A DNA stretch of 9,389 nucleotides. Source: CAZPYD01 sp964590835 (lineage in GTDB: Bacteria; Patescibacteriota; Minisyncoccia; JAHISW01; Tagabacteraceae). The stretch covers positions 1-9,389 of the forward strand of contig CAZPYD010000025.1 in assembly GCA_964590835.1 (NCBI GenBank), given 5' to 3'. A program made the position numbers and the translations under genes. A model generated the notes under the pieces. The model saw only the letters and a list, made by a program, of their open reading frames with translations, did no database searches and was not told where the DNA came from. Positions 1 to 5,302 of this stretch are shown piece by piece. Positions within the stretch are counted from its first letter, which is position 1, and the number at the start of each line of letters is the position of its first letter.

Positions 1-23
1 CAACGAGGACAAATATGCATTGA
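1..23 (-). other. ileS: In-frame continuation of ileS beyond the stop codon
   Basis: On the minus strand the codons after the TAA at 24-26 read Ser-Met-His-Ile-Cys-Pro-Arg, and the next codon starts TG, compatible with Cys. From memory of the family, IleRS proteins of this subgroup read Lys/Arg-Ser-Met-His-Ile-Cys-Pro-Arg-Cys at this point, so the same gene continues without a change of frame. The ATG at 18-20 lies one codon past the stop (TAATCAATG) and could act as a reinitiation codon. Confidence 0.7.
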
Positions 24-530
24 TTAATAATCTTTATAAATCAAATCTTTATCCCATAATTGTTTAAAAACCCACCAAATACTTTCCATATATTCCAAAT
101 CCATCGTGCTGTACGGATTATCCATATCTGCCCACCTGCCAAGTCGTGGAATAATTTTTTCCCACTCATCTGCATAACTCAAAACCTTGCTTCGACAAAG
201 CTCATTAAATTTATCGATACCATACTCTTCAATTTCTTTTTTAGTCTTAAAACCAAGTTCTTTTTCAACAATATTTTCAATTGGCAAGCCATGAGTATCC
301 CAACCCCACTTCCTTTCAACTTTAAAACCCCTCATTGTCTGATAACGAGGGACAACATCTTTCATTAAACTTCCAACAATATGCCCATAGTGAGGCAGAC
401 CCGTTGCAAACGGAGGGCCATCATAAAAAACATAATCTCCATTTGGAGCTTCTTTTTCTACACTTTTTTGGAAAATATTATTATCTTCCCAAAACTTTAG
501 TATTTTTTTCTCATTATCACTAACATTCAT
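24..530 (-). CDS. ileS: Isoleucyl-tRNA synthetase, N-terminal part, cut by an in-frame stop
   Basis: Class I aminoacyl-tRNA synthetase that charges tRNA-Ile in the cytoplasm. The 168 residues seen are the start of the catalytic domain: a short N-terminal helix (KKILKFWEDNNIF), the loop YDGPPFATGLPHYGH with the HIGH-type ATP-binding signature HYGH at residues 47-50, then GWDTHGLP at about 77-84 and the IleRS-like stretch around YMESIWWVFKQLW. A complete IleRS is roughly 900-1100 residues, so most of the enzyme lies beyond the left edge. The frame hits TAA at 24-26 exactly where the family usually has Lys or Arg, and homologous sequence continues in frame after it. The ATG at 528-530 directly abuts a repeat unit and has no Shine-Dalgarno sequence. 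The family call is very sure; whether the gene is intact, split or dead is open. Confidence 0.93.
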   Translation of the reverse strand: MNVSDNEKKILKFWEDNNIFQKSVEKEAPNGDYVFYDGPPFATGLPHYGHIVGSLMKDVVPRYQTMRGFKVERKWGWDTHGLPIENIVEKELGFKTKKEIEEYGIDKFNELCRSKVLSYADEWEKIIPRLGRWADMDNPYSTMDLEYMESIWWVFKQLWDKDLIYKDY

Positions 531-531
531 A

Positions 532-664
532 CCCAGTAGTATTCAAATTCAATGTTTTAACATCAAGTCTTAATAATAATTAGTTATATTATAATATTAA
601 ATAATTCCACCCAGCAATCAACTTTTTGTTGCTTCTAGCAACACATTTAATTTGTACTACTGGG
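532..664. repeat. Unit A of the ~135-bp inverted-repeat family
   Basis: This 133-bp unit begins CCCAGTAGTATTCAAATTC and ends AATTTGTACTACTGGG, so its ends are inverted repeats. It is AT-rich inside and carries a perfect 6-bp hairpin, GTTGCT/AGCAAC, at 628-642, which ends 22 nt before the last G. CATA flanks it on both sides (528-531 and 665-668). The first CATA overlaps the ileS start codon, so the unit forms the whole immediate ileS leader. No ORF is seen in it. It resembles a MITE-like or other structured intergenic repeat; the family is not one I recognise. Confidence 0.8.
538..566 (-). promoter_or_regulatory. Possible ileS promoter inside repeat unit A
   Basis: The minus strand reads TTGATG (561-566), a 17-bp spacer, then AATACT (538-543), seven bases before the ileS ATG. 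The -10 match is only 4 of 6. If real, transcription would start at or next to the ATG and give a leaderless mRNA, which fits the absence of a Shine-Dalgarno sequence. This is a weak call made from spacing and the parallel with argS. Confidence 0.3.
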
Positions 665-668
665 CATA

Positions 669-805
669 CCCAGTAGTATTCAAATTCAATGTTAAGTTTT
701 TTTTCTTAAACTGATTTTTCTTAATTTAATATATTTTTACCCAAAGCACTTCTTTACTCTTTTTGGTTTGACACAGTCAAACCTCGTTAAATTTGTACTA
801 CTGGG
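669..805. repeat. Unit B of the ~135-bp inverted-repeat family
   Basis: This 137-bp unit lies in tandem with unit A, separated only by CATA, and is followed by CATA again at 806-809. Its terminal inverted repeats are almost the same as in unit A. The interior is different: AT-rich, with a perfect 8-bp hairpin GGTTTGAC/GTCAAACC at 765-783 around the loop ACA. As in unit A, the hairpin ends 22 nt before the terminal G. The A/B junction itself is a palindrome (10-bp stem TACTACTGGG/CCCAGTAGTA, loop CATA, 655-678). Confidence 0.8.
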
Positions 806-843
806 CATATTAATTATATTACAACAAAAACCCTTATATAGTA

Positions 844-873
844 AAGAAAAAACGGCCGCCTAAGCGACCGTTT
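844..873 (-). terminator. Terminator of the argS-hypothetical operon
   Basis: Hairpin at 850-873 with stem AAACGG/CCGTTT, one C-A mismatch, then CGC/GCG and a 4-nt loop. On the minus strand it is followed by a U-rich run (844-851). It lies 15 bp beyond the stop codon of the small gene that ends at 889. Confidence 0.85.
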
Positions 874-888
874 AAAACATTTTATTTT

Positions 889-1257
889 TTATTTATTCCA
901 TTTTGTAATATAACCATTCTGGTTAAACCAAATTTTTCCTGCAAAAAGAAAATCACCTTCTTCAAGAATATCCTTATCTTCGTGTTCAGGTTTTATAAAA
1001 ACAATTCTAAAAGCTTCATCTATACGAAGCGGATTCGGGAGCATTGCTCTCAAAGCAGCTGACCCGCCAGCCGGAAACATATTTACCTTAAAAATCTTTA
1101 TTTCAGAAACAACTTCTATCACATTATGTCCAACTTGATCAACAATACCGATTTTCCAGTTATTATACTTGTCACCCCTTTCTTTTAAATACAAAGAAAA
1201 AAGAACATTTAAATTACTAAAAAAATCACCATTCAATAATTTTTGGTTAAGTTTCAT
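889..1257 (-). CDS. Hypothetical protein (122 aa), downstream of argS
   Basis: I do not recognise this protein. It is a soluble-looking 122-residue protein with no signal peptide or membrane segment. A Lys/Asn-rich N-terminal half is followed by a beta-like stretch (WKIGIVDQVGHNVIEVV, about 34-50) and a conserved-looking core around FPAGGSAALRAMLPNPLRID (61-80), then a charged PEHEDKDILEEGDF region. The start is well supported: AGGAGG (1265-1270) lies 7 nt before the ATG. It begins only 18 bp after the argS stop and a terminator follows it, so it is co-transcribed with argS. The 1035-1080 stretch that encodes the core is richer in G+C than its surroundings. That could be a short repeat absorbed into the gene, but it could also be ordinary codon choice. 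A link to tRNA charging rests only on position. Confidence 0.75.
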   Translation of the reverse strand: MKLNQKLLNGDFFSNLNVLFSLYLKERGDKYNNWKIGIVDQVGHNVIEVVSEIKIFKVNMFPAGGSAALRAMLPNPLRIDEAFRIVFIKPEHEDKDILEEGDFLFAGKIWFNQNGYITKWNK

Positions 1258-1275
1258 TTACATACCTCCTATGGT

Positions 1276-2829
1276 TTACATTTGTTTAGGTGCTGCGATT
1301 CCTAATAACCCTAACCCATTTTTTAGAATTTGTCTAGTGGTAGCCACTAGATTTAATCGAGCTTGTTTTAATTCTTCATCTTCTGTTTCCAAAACCCTTA
1401 TATTCTCATAAAAATCAGTAAATATTTTTGCCAGCTCATATATATAGGTAGCTAAGTGATGCACCTGATAGTCTTTTGAAATATCTTCAATAATTTCCGG
1501 GAATCTAATCAACTTCAAAATAAGATTCTTTTCTTGTTTAGAATCCAGGATCTTAATATCAAAATTAGTCGGCTTTTCAAAATCAGCCTTCTCTAAAATA
1601 GAGCTCATCCTTGCGCCAGCATACTGAACATAATAAACCGGATTCTTTTTACTCTGCTCTTTTGCCAGTTCCAAATCAAAATCCACATGAGTATTCAAAG
1701 ACTTCTCTAAGAAAAACCAGCGTAGCGCATCTATACCCACTTCATCAAGCAGGTCTTCCAAAAGAATCACTGTGCCTTCCCTTTTTGAGAGCTTCTTTGT
1801 CTCCCCTCCTTCTTTTATAGTTACAAGCTGAGTCACAAGAATATCCAAATCTCCTTTCCATTCCAGCATTTCTTTTGTGGCCATCATTCTTTTCACGTGT
1901 CCCTGATGGTCTGCACCCCAAATATCTATCACTTTATCAAAATTTCTTTTTTCAAACTTGTTTATATGATAAGCAATGTCTGCCAAGAAATAAGAAAAAG
2001 ATCCATCGGAGCGCACTACCACCCTATCATCCTCATCACCAAACTCACTGGTCTTAAGCCATTTGGCGCCGTCCTTTTCATAAACCCACTCTTTTTTCTC
2101 AAGCATAGCCAGAGTTTTTTCTATCTTACTCGCTTTATATAGCTCGTCTTCTTCTGAAAACCAATTATCAAATTTTATCCTAAGTCCTTCTTCAATAAAT
2201 TTCTCATTGTCTCCTTGGATTTTTTTGGCCATATCAAAACCTGCCTGCCGGTAGGCATGGCCCGCCTCAGATTCATCCTTAAACTTATTTTTTTCAAGTT
2301 CGATTTTTATTTTTAAATAATCTGTTAAATAAGACTCACCTTTTCCTAAAACTGTTTTTCCTAGTTCTTTTATCTGCGCGCTGACCATGGCGTTGTTTAT
2401 ATAAAATTCTTTTTCCACATTATAGCCGGCCAGCTCTAAAATGTTTGCCAGCACATCGCCATAAAAGGCACCTCTACCATGACCAATGTGCAACTGACCA
2501 GTTGGGTTGGCAGAAATAAATTCTACCTGAACTTTTCTCCGTCCTGAGCCTGTCGAAGGGCCTTTGGCAAAATCAAATTTGTCATTCGTATATACGGACG
2601 TATATACGTCCATAAGGACATCTTCTTTTGGAGAAAAGTTTAAAAACACTCGTCCACCAAAATCAACGAGTTCTGTTTCAAAATATTTTTTTACACCATT
2701 AAGACTGGCGATTTTTTCCGCCTCCTCTTTAGAGTCCAAATTAACCGCATAAACATTAAACCTATCGTTCCAAACCACTTTTTGTCCAACCTCTTTTTCT
2801 AAAATTGTTTTTAGTGTTTCTTTTATCAT
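1276..2829 (-). CDS. argS: Arginyl-tRNA synthetase
   Basis: Class I synthetase that charges tRNA-Arg. The 517 residues include an N-terminal additional domain (1-95), the VEFISANPTGQLHIGH block with HIGH at 114-117, the INNAM region near 144-148, FLADIAYHINKFE (281-293) with the following WGADHQGH (304-311), a KMSKS-type loop KLSKREGT (346-353), and a C-terminal anticodon-binding helical domain ending LKNGLGLLGIAAPKQM. It is complete though slightly shorter than many ArgRS (550-600). The domain ending and ATG at 2827-2829 fit the family; no Shine-Dalgarno sequence is present. Two segments look inserted: GPSTGSGR (90-97) and HAYRQAG (191-197), each encoded by a GC-rich dispersed repeat. The VYTSVYT segment (75-81) is encoded by a DNA repeat. 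It is first in an operon with the small gene at 889-1257. Confidence 0.97.
   Translation of the reverse strand: MIKETLKTILEKEVGQKVVWNDRFNVYAVNLDSKEEAEKIASLNGVKKYFETELVDFGGRVFLNFSPKEDVLMDVYTSVYTNDKFDFAKGPSTGSGRRKVQVEFISANPTGQLHIGHGRGAFYGDVLANILELAGYNVEKEFYINNAMVSAQIKELGKTVLGKGESYLTDYLKIKIELEKNKFKDESEAGHAYRQAGFDMAKKIQGDNEKFIEEGLRIKFDNWFSEEDELYKASKIEKTLAMLEKKEWVYEKDGAKWLKTSEFGDEDDRVVVRSDGSFSYFLADIAYHINKFEKRNFDKVIDIWGADHQGHVKRMMATKEMLEWKGDLDILVTQLVTIKEGGETKKLSKREGTVILLEDLLDEVGIDALRWFFLEKSLNTHVDFDLELAKEQSKKNPVYYVQYAGARMSSILEKADFEKPTNFDIKILDSKQEKNLILKLIRFPEIIEDISKDYQVHHLATYIYELAKIFTDFYENIRVLETEDEELKQARLNLVATTRQILKNGLGLLGIAAPKQM
2239..2259 (-). repeat. GC-rich dispersed repeat translated within argS (HAYRQAG)
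   Basis: The minus strand carries GCCTACCGGCAGGCAGG inside argS. Plus positions 2243-2256 (GCCTGCCGGTAGGC) form a near-perfect palindrome. From memory this is a repeat very common in Parcubacteria, both between and inside genes. It contributes exactly seven codons (residues 191-197), inside an otherwise typical ESEAG...FDMAKKI segment, so it looks like an in-frame insertion tolerated by ArgRS. Confidence 0.65.
2539..2562 (-). repeat. GC-rich dispersed repeat translated within argS (GPSTGSGR)
   Basis: The minus strand reads CCTTCGACAGGCTCAGGAC, the core of a short repeat seen in many bacterial genomes (usually CCTTCGACAAGCTCAGG). It occupies eight whole codons (residues 90-97) and encodes the low-complexity linker GPSTGSGR. 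The linker sits just before the conserved KVQVEFISANPTG block, at the junction between the N-terminal domain and the catalytic core. Confidence 0.7.
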
Positions 2830-2835
2830 AAATTT

Positions 2836-2864
2836 ATTCTAACAACCCGGTACTACAAATTCAA
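2836..2864 (-). promoter_or_regulatory. Probable argS promoter with -35 from a repeat end
   Basis: The minus strand has TTGAAT (2859-2864), a 17-bp spacer and TAGAAT (2836-2841). The -10 ends six bases before the argS ATG, so the predicted transcript starts at or beside the start codon (leaderless). The -35 hexamer lies inside the solitary repeat end, in its conserved ATTGAATTTG segment. Confidence 0.5.
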
Positions 2865-2872
2865 TATCAAAA
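2846..2872. repeat. Solitary end of the ~135-bp repeat family
   Basis: The sequence CCCGGTACTACAAATTCAAT and the following ATCAAAA match the left end of unit D (9161 onward) with one swap (ACT versus AGT). No matching right end is seen within several hundred bases. It sits between the terminator of the 2921-3286 gene and argS, and is preceded by CAA as in the right-hand cluster. Confidence 0.75.
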
Positions 2873-2900
2873 AATAAATGTGCGAAGTTGAACTTCGCAC
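2872..2900 (-). terminator. Terminator of the 2921-3286 gene
   Basis: A perfect inverted repeat at 2880-2900 (GTGCGAAGTT, one central base, AACTTCGCAC) is followed on the minus strand by a U-rich tail (2870-2879). It lies 20 bp past the stop codon and directly abuts the solitary repeat end. Confidence 0.85.
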
Positions 2901-2920
2901 ACTAACCTTACACATTAAAA

Positions 2921-3286
2921 TCATTCCCACTCTTTTTTGTAATCACAAAGCAGATCCAATCCCCATTCAATCCATCTCAACCACCGCTGTTCTATATATA
3001 TTATCAACCCAAGCCTGTGTGCTGCCACTAGTTCCACCCAACACCCCTGAGCCTTATACCATTTTCCCCACATATATATAGCCCAACATTTATCTTCAAG
3101 CACTTCAATATCCATACCTATTTCTTTAGACCAGCACCCCATACAGAAATGATTAAATTGATCATAAACCAACCAATCGTATTTTTCTTTCAACTCTCTT
3201 CTTTTTTTATCGAAACCATCTTTGTTATGTTCCGGCAAGCCACCCATCTTTGAAGAACTAAAAACAAACTCTTTTCCGTTTCCCAT
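2921..3286 (-). CDS. Hypothetical Trp/Cys-rich small protein (121 aa)
   Basis: I do not recognise this protein. It is unusual in composition: ten Trp and five Cys in 121 residues, with a CMGC pair at 48-51 that could bind metal or form a disulfide. The N-terminal third is polar and charged (KKRRELKEKYDW, 28-38). The rest alternates aromatic and aliphatic residues (CWAIYMWGKWYKAQGCWVELVAAHRLGLIIYIEQRWLRWIEWGLDLL), like an amphipathic helical bundle rather than a clear membrane span. Start evidence is strong: GGGAGGAG (3293-3300) lies just before the ATG at 3284-3286, behind a plausible promoter. It is a single-gene transcript with its own terminator and is divergent from the nucleotidyltransferase operon. 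Confidence 0.7.
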   Translation of the reverse strand: MGNGKEFVFSSSKMGGLPEHNKDGFDKKRRELKEKYDWLVYDQFNHFCMGCWSKEIGMDIEVLEDKCWAIYMWGKWYKAQGCWVELVAAHRLGLIIYIEQRWLRWIEWGLDLLCDYKKEWE

Positions 3287-3308
3287 CTTTTCTCCTCCCT
3301 GATTTACT

Positions 3309-3336
3309 ATTGTATAAAGTTTTCCTCTCCCACCAA
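3309..3336 (-). promoter_or_regulatory. Possible promoter of the 2921-3286 gene
   Basis: The minus strand has TTGGTG (3331-3336), a 16-bp spacer and TACAAT (3309-3314). This gives a short leader of about 15 nt that still contains the Shine-Dalgarno sequence. The -10 is good and the -35 weak. Confidence 0.45.
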
Positions 3337-3364
3337 ATTAGCACAAAAACAAAAACATACCAAC

Positions 3365-3386
3365 TAAATAAAGTAAACTTTATTTA
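3365..3386. promoter_or_regulatory. 22-bp perfect palindrome between divergent genes
   Basis: TAAATAAAGT, AA, ACTTTATTTA forms a 10-bp perfect inverted repeat with a 2-bp centre, in the 157-bp gap between the gene starting at 3286 (minus) and the gene starting at 3444 (plus). It lies just upstream of a TACAAT (3397-3402) that could be the -10 of the plus-strand operon. It may be an operator for a dimeric regulator. It is very AT-rich, so chance is not excluded. Confidence 0.4.
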
Positions 3387-3443
3387 AAAAAATATCTACA
3401 ATAAAATAAACAAAAAGAACTTTAAAAACAAGCGAGGTGAAAA

Positions 3444-3992
3444 ATGCAACTCACAGACAACAGAAGAAAGATTATTTTAGAAGTAGACAGAATAAAGGCT
3501 TATATTGATGCTTTGCGAAAAACTTTTGGCTGCAAAATAGTAGTGACTATTGGCAGTTGGGATTTGCTCCACATTGGTCATCTTAGATATTTGATCAAAG
3601 CAAAATCTTTTGGTGATTTTTTAATTGTAGGAACAGATACCGATAGAGCAATCAAACTCTATAAAGGAGAGCTGCGACCCATAATCCCTCACAGAGAACG
3701 AATTGAAATGCTTAGCTATCAGTCCTGCACTGATATCATAACTCTAGTTGATGATGTCGACGAAAAAGGACAATGGCAATATGAAATAATAAAAAAAATC
3801 TGTCCGGATATTTTTGTGGCAGTAGAAGACAGTTACCCACCTGAACAACAGATGGAAATTAAAAAATATTGCAAAGAATTAATTGTGCTTCCCAGACAGG
3901 CAAAAAACACATCCACATCTAAAAAAATACAAAATATAGTAAAGAAAACATTAGCCCATAAATTAAAAGACATCGAAGGAGAATTGCCGTGA
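3444..3992 (+). CDS. Cytidylyltransferase-like nucleotidyltransferase (HIGH-motif)
   Basis: A 182-residue member of the nucleotidyltransferase superfamily that includes glycerol-3-phosphate cytidylyltransferase, the RfaE/HldE adenylyltransferase domain and PPAT. These enzymes transfer NMP from an NTP to a phosphorylated acceptor. Seen directly: a beta strand KIVVTIGSWDLLHIGHLRYL with HIGH at 43-46, FLIVGTDTDRAIK (59-71), the RPIIPHRERIEML block (78-90) typical of the RfaE C-terminal branch, and a C-terminal STSKKIQ (157-163) resembling the family's STS loop. About 28 extra residues precede the core. Start: ATG with GAGGTG upstream. It overlaps the next gene by 4 nt (GTGA), so the two are translationally coupled. 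The acceptor substrate cannot be read from sequence, and coupling to a deaminase suggests nucleotide rather than lipopolysaccharide metabolism. Confidence 0.85.
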   Translation: MQLTDNRRKIILEVDRIKAYIDALRKTFGCKIVVTIGSWDLLHIGHLRYLIKAKSFGDFLIVGTDTDRAIKLYKGELRPIIPHRERIEMLSYQSCTDIITLVDDVDEKGQWQYEIIKKICPDIFVAVEDSYPPEQQMEIKKYCKELIVLPRQAKNTSTSKKIQNIVKKTLAHKLKDIEGELP

Positions 3993-4831
3993 AAAAAATA
4001 ATTATTGCTTATGTTCCAGTAATACATCAAGGGTATATAGATTTTTTTAAAAGACATTCTGACGCAAAAAGATTCGCCATTCTTGATAGTGAATTAATTA
4101 AAGAATTTACAGTTTTAGAAAAAGAAATAAGACAAATTGACCCTCATCATGTATTGGAGTTTATTAAGCCTTTCTATAGCGAAAACAATCGCCATGCATT
4201 TATTCTATATAAAAGACTAGTCAACATCTGGCAAGAAAAAGACTATCAAATAATTATCCCAAGCGACAGTATTTCCAGAAAAATGGTAGCAAAATATTTT
4301 CCCAATCATAAAGTTGTTGTAGATACTGCATTTTTAAAATGGGATGAAGATAACGTGTATTCACAAAAAAAGATAGTTTGTGATGAAGTTTCTGATAATG
4401 AAAAAAATTGCCGTATAATAAAAATTCTTGAAAAGGAAGCCTTGAAAAGCTCTTGTTGGTGGCGGCATAATGCTGCGGCATTCACCAGAAAAAAATTCAT
4501 AATAGCCGGCCTTATAGCTCATAACGAGCATCTTCCCTCAGAACACTCGCCTTATATTAATGGTGATCCCAGAGATTTTGTTGAAGCTGGAAAAGACAGT
4601 CATATTGCTAGCTCTATTCATGCCGAGCAAATAATTGTAGCAAAGGCGGCAGAGCAAGGAACAAAAATTAAAGGCACGGACCTATACACCTTAATTTTTC
4701 CATGCCCTATGTGCGCTAAAATAATTTCTAAAACCGGGATTAAAAGACTTTATTTTAAAACCGGCCACGCCTCCCTTGATGGACTTGAAATATTAAAGGC
4801 CAAAAATATAAAAATAATCCAAGTTAAATAA
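3989..4831 (+). CDS. Deoxycytidylate-deaminase-like protein with extra N-terminal domain
   Basis: 280 residues in two parts. The C-terminal half (about 152-280) is a zinc-dependent CMP/dCMP deaminase domain: HAEQ at 211-214 (Zn ligand His211, catalytic Glu213) and PCPMC at 238-242 (Zn ligands Cys239 and Cys242), followed by the family ending GIKRLYF. The expected reaction is dCMP to dUMP, or a related cytosine nucleotide. The N-terminal 145 residues are an unknown alpha/beta domain starting KKIIIAYVPVIHQGYIDFF. Start is GTG at 3989-3991, overlapping the TGA of the previous gene, with AAGGAG upstream. A normal dCMP deaminase is only about 150-180 residues, so the added domain is notable. A strong hairpin terminator follows. 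The product dUMP is the substrate of the thymidylate synthase encoded nearby. Confidence 0.88.
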   Translation: MKKIIIAYVPVIHQGYIDFFKRHSDAKRFAILDSELIKEFTVLEKEIRQIDPHHVLEFIKPFYSENNRHAFILYKRLVNIWQEKDYQIIIPSDSISRKMVAKYFPNHKVVVDTAFLKWDEDNVYSQKKIVCDEVSDNEKNCRIIKILEKEALKSSCWWRHNAAAFTRKKFIIAGLIAHNEHLPSEHSPYINGDPRDFVEAGKDSHIASSIHAEQIIVAKAAEQGTKIKGTDLYTLIFPCPMCAKIISKTGIKRLYFKTGHASLDGLEILKAKNIKIIQVK

Positions 4832-4840
4832 CTAAAACAA

Positions 4841-4865
4841 AAAAGCCCCGAAAGGGGCTTTTAAT
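4841..4865. terminator. Bidirectional terminator between convergent operons
   Basis: Hairpin AAAAGCCCC, loop GAAA, GGGGCTTTT (4841-4862). T-rich sequence follows on the plus strand (TTTTAATTTT) and a longer U-run on the minus strand. It serves the deaminase gene (stop at 4831) and the HIT gene (stop at 4871). Confidence 0.92.
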
Positions 4866-4870
4866 TTTAT

Positions 4871-5302
4871 TTAACCAACAGGAAAGGAAACGCTCTTTCC
4901 TTTTTGAGAAACAATAAGATGAACATGTAAATGACAAACCGAAGAACCCGTACAAGAAGTCTCACCAAAACGCATAGCAAAACCACCACCATCAATAGAA
5001 AACTTTTTGGCTGCCCATTGCATCAACATCAAAATATCTTTCATGTCTTCTGGTATCAATTCATCTATATTTTCTTTATGGTCTTCTCCAATAATCAAAA
5101 AATGACATTTAGAATTTTCATAAGGCCAAGTTTGCTTTGTAATAAACCAACTCCCCTCTCTTTTTAAAACAGGATGTTTGTGATATATAAAATTATCCGG
5201 ACAAAAAGGACACTTTCCTTTCTCTTCAATGGTATCTATAACATTTTTATAATCACCCTTTGCAAAACTGGGATTAACAACTTTTTTCTTTTTATCACTC
5301 AT
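4871..5302 (-). CDS. HIT-family nucleotide hydrolase/transferase
   Basis: 143-residue histidine triad protein. The triad HLHVHLIV spans 124-131 (His124, His126, His128), preceded by CTGSSVC as in HIT proteins that cleave nucleoside phosphoramidates or dinucleoside polyphosphates. A CPFC pair (31-34) in the N-terminal part, with a Lys-rich tail before it, resembles the zinc-binding CxxC of some branches. The ATG at 5300-5302 lies inside the end of the thymidylate synthase gene (8-nt overlap) and has no clear Shine-Dalgarno sequence, so it is probably translated by coupling. A role in clearing nucleotide by-products of the same pathway is inferred from context; the family alone does not fix the substrate. 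Confidence 0.88.
   Translation of the reverse strand: MSDKKKKVVNPSFAKGDYKNVIDTIEEKGKCPFCPDNFIYHKHPVLKREGSWFITKQTWPYENSKCHFLIIGEDHKENIDELIPEDMKDILMLMQWAAKKFSIDGGGFAMRFGETSCTGSSVCHLHVHLIVSQKGKSVSFPVG

Noticed and set aside
24..26. Group I or II intron or intein in ileS explaining the stop
   Set aside because: The homologous sequence resumes in the very next codon, so nothing has been inserted at this point.
60..523. Plus-strand ORFs opposite ileS, argS, nusG and the thyA-like gene
   Set aside because: They lie entirely opposite strongly conserved genes, have no ribosome binding site or family resemblance, and show low-complexity composition.
531..808. CRISPR array or CRISPR-like repeat-spacer pattern
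   Set aside because: The repeated parts are inverted ends of units of about 135 bp with two copies per cluster, not short regular direct repeats, and no cas gene is present.
1035..1080. GC-rich segment in the 889-1257 gene as a third translated dispersed repeat
   Set aside because: It has partial inverted symmetry (CGGGAGC with GACCCG) but does not match a repeat I can name, and no second copy occurs in the window.
5295..5297. UGA recoding to glycine as in Gracilibacteria
   Set aside because: TGA ends the thymidylate synthase and nucleotidyltransferase genes at natural ends, and no internal TGA is needed in any gene. The ileS stop is TAA.
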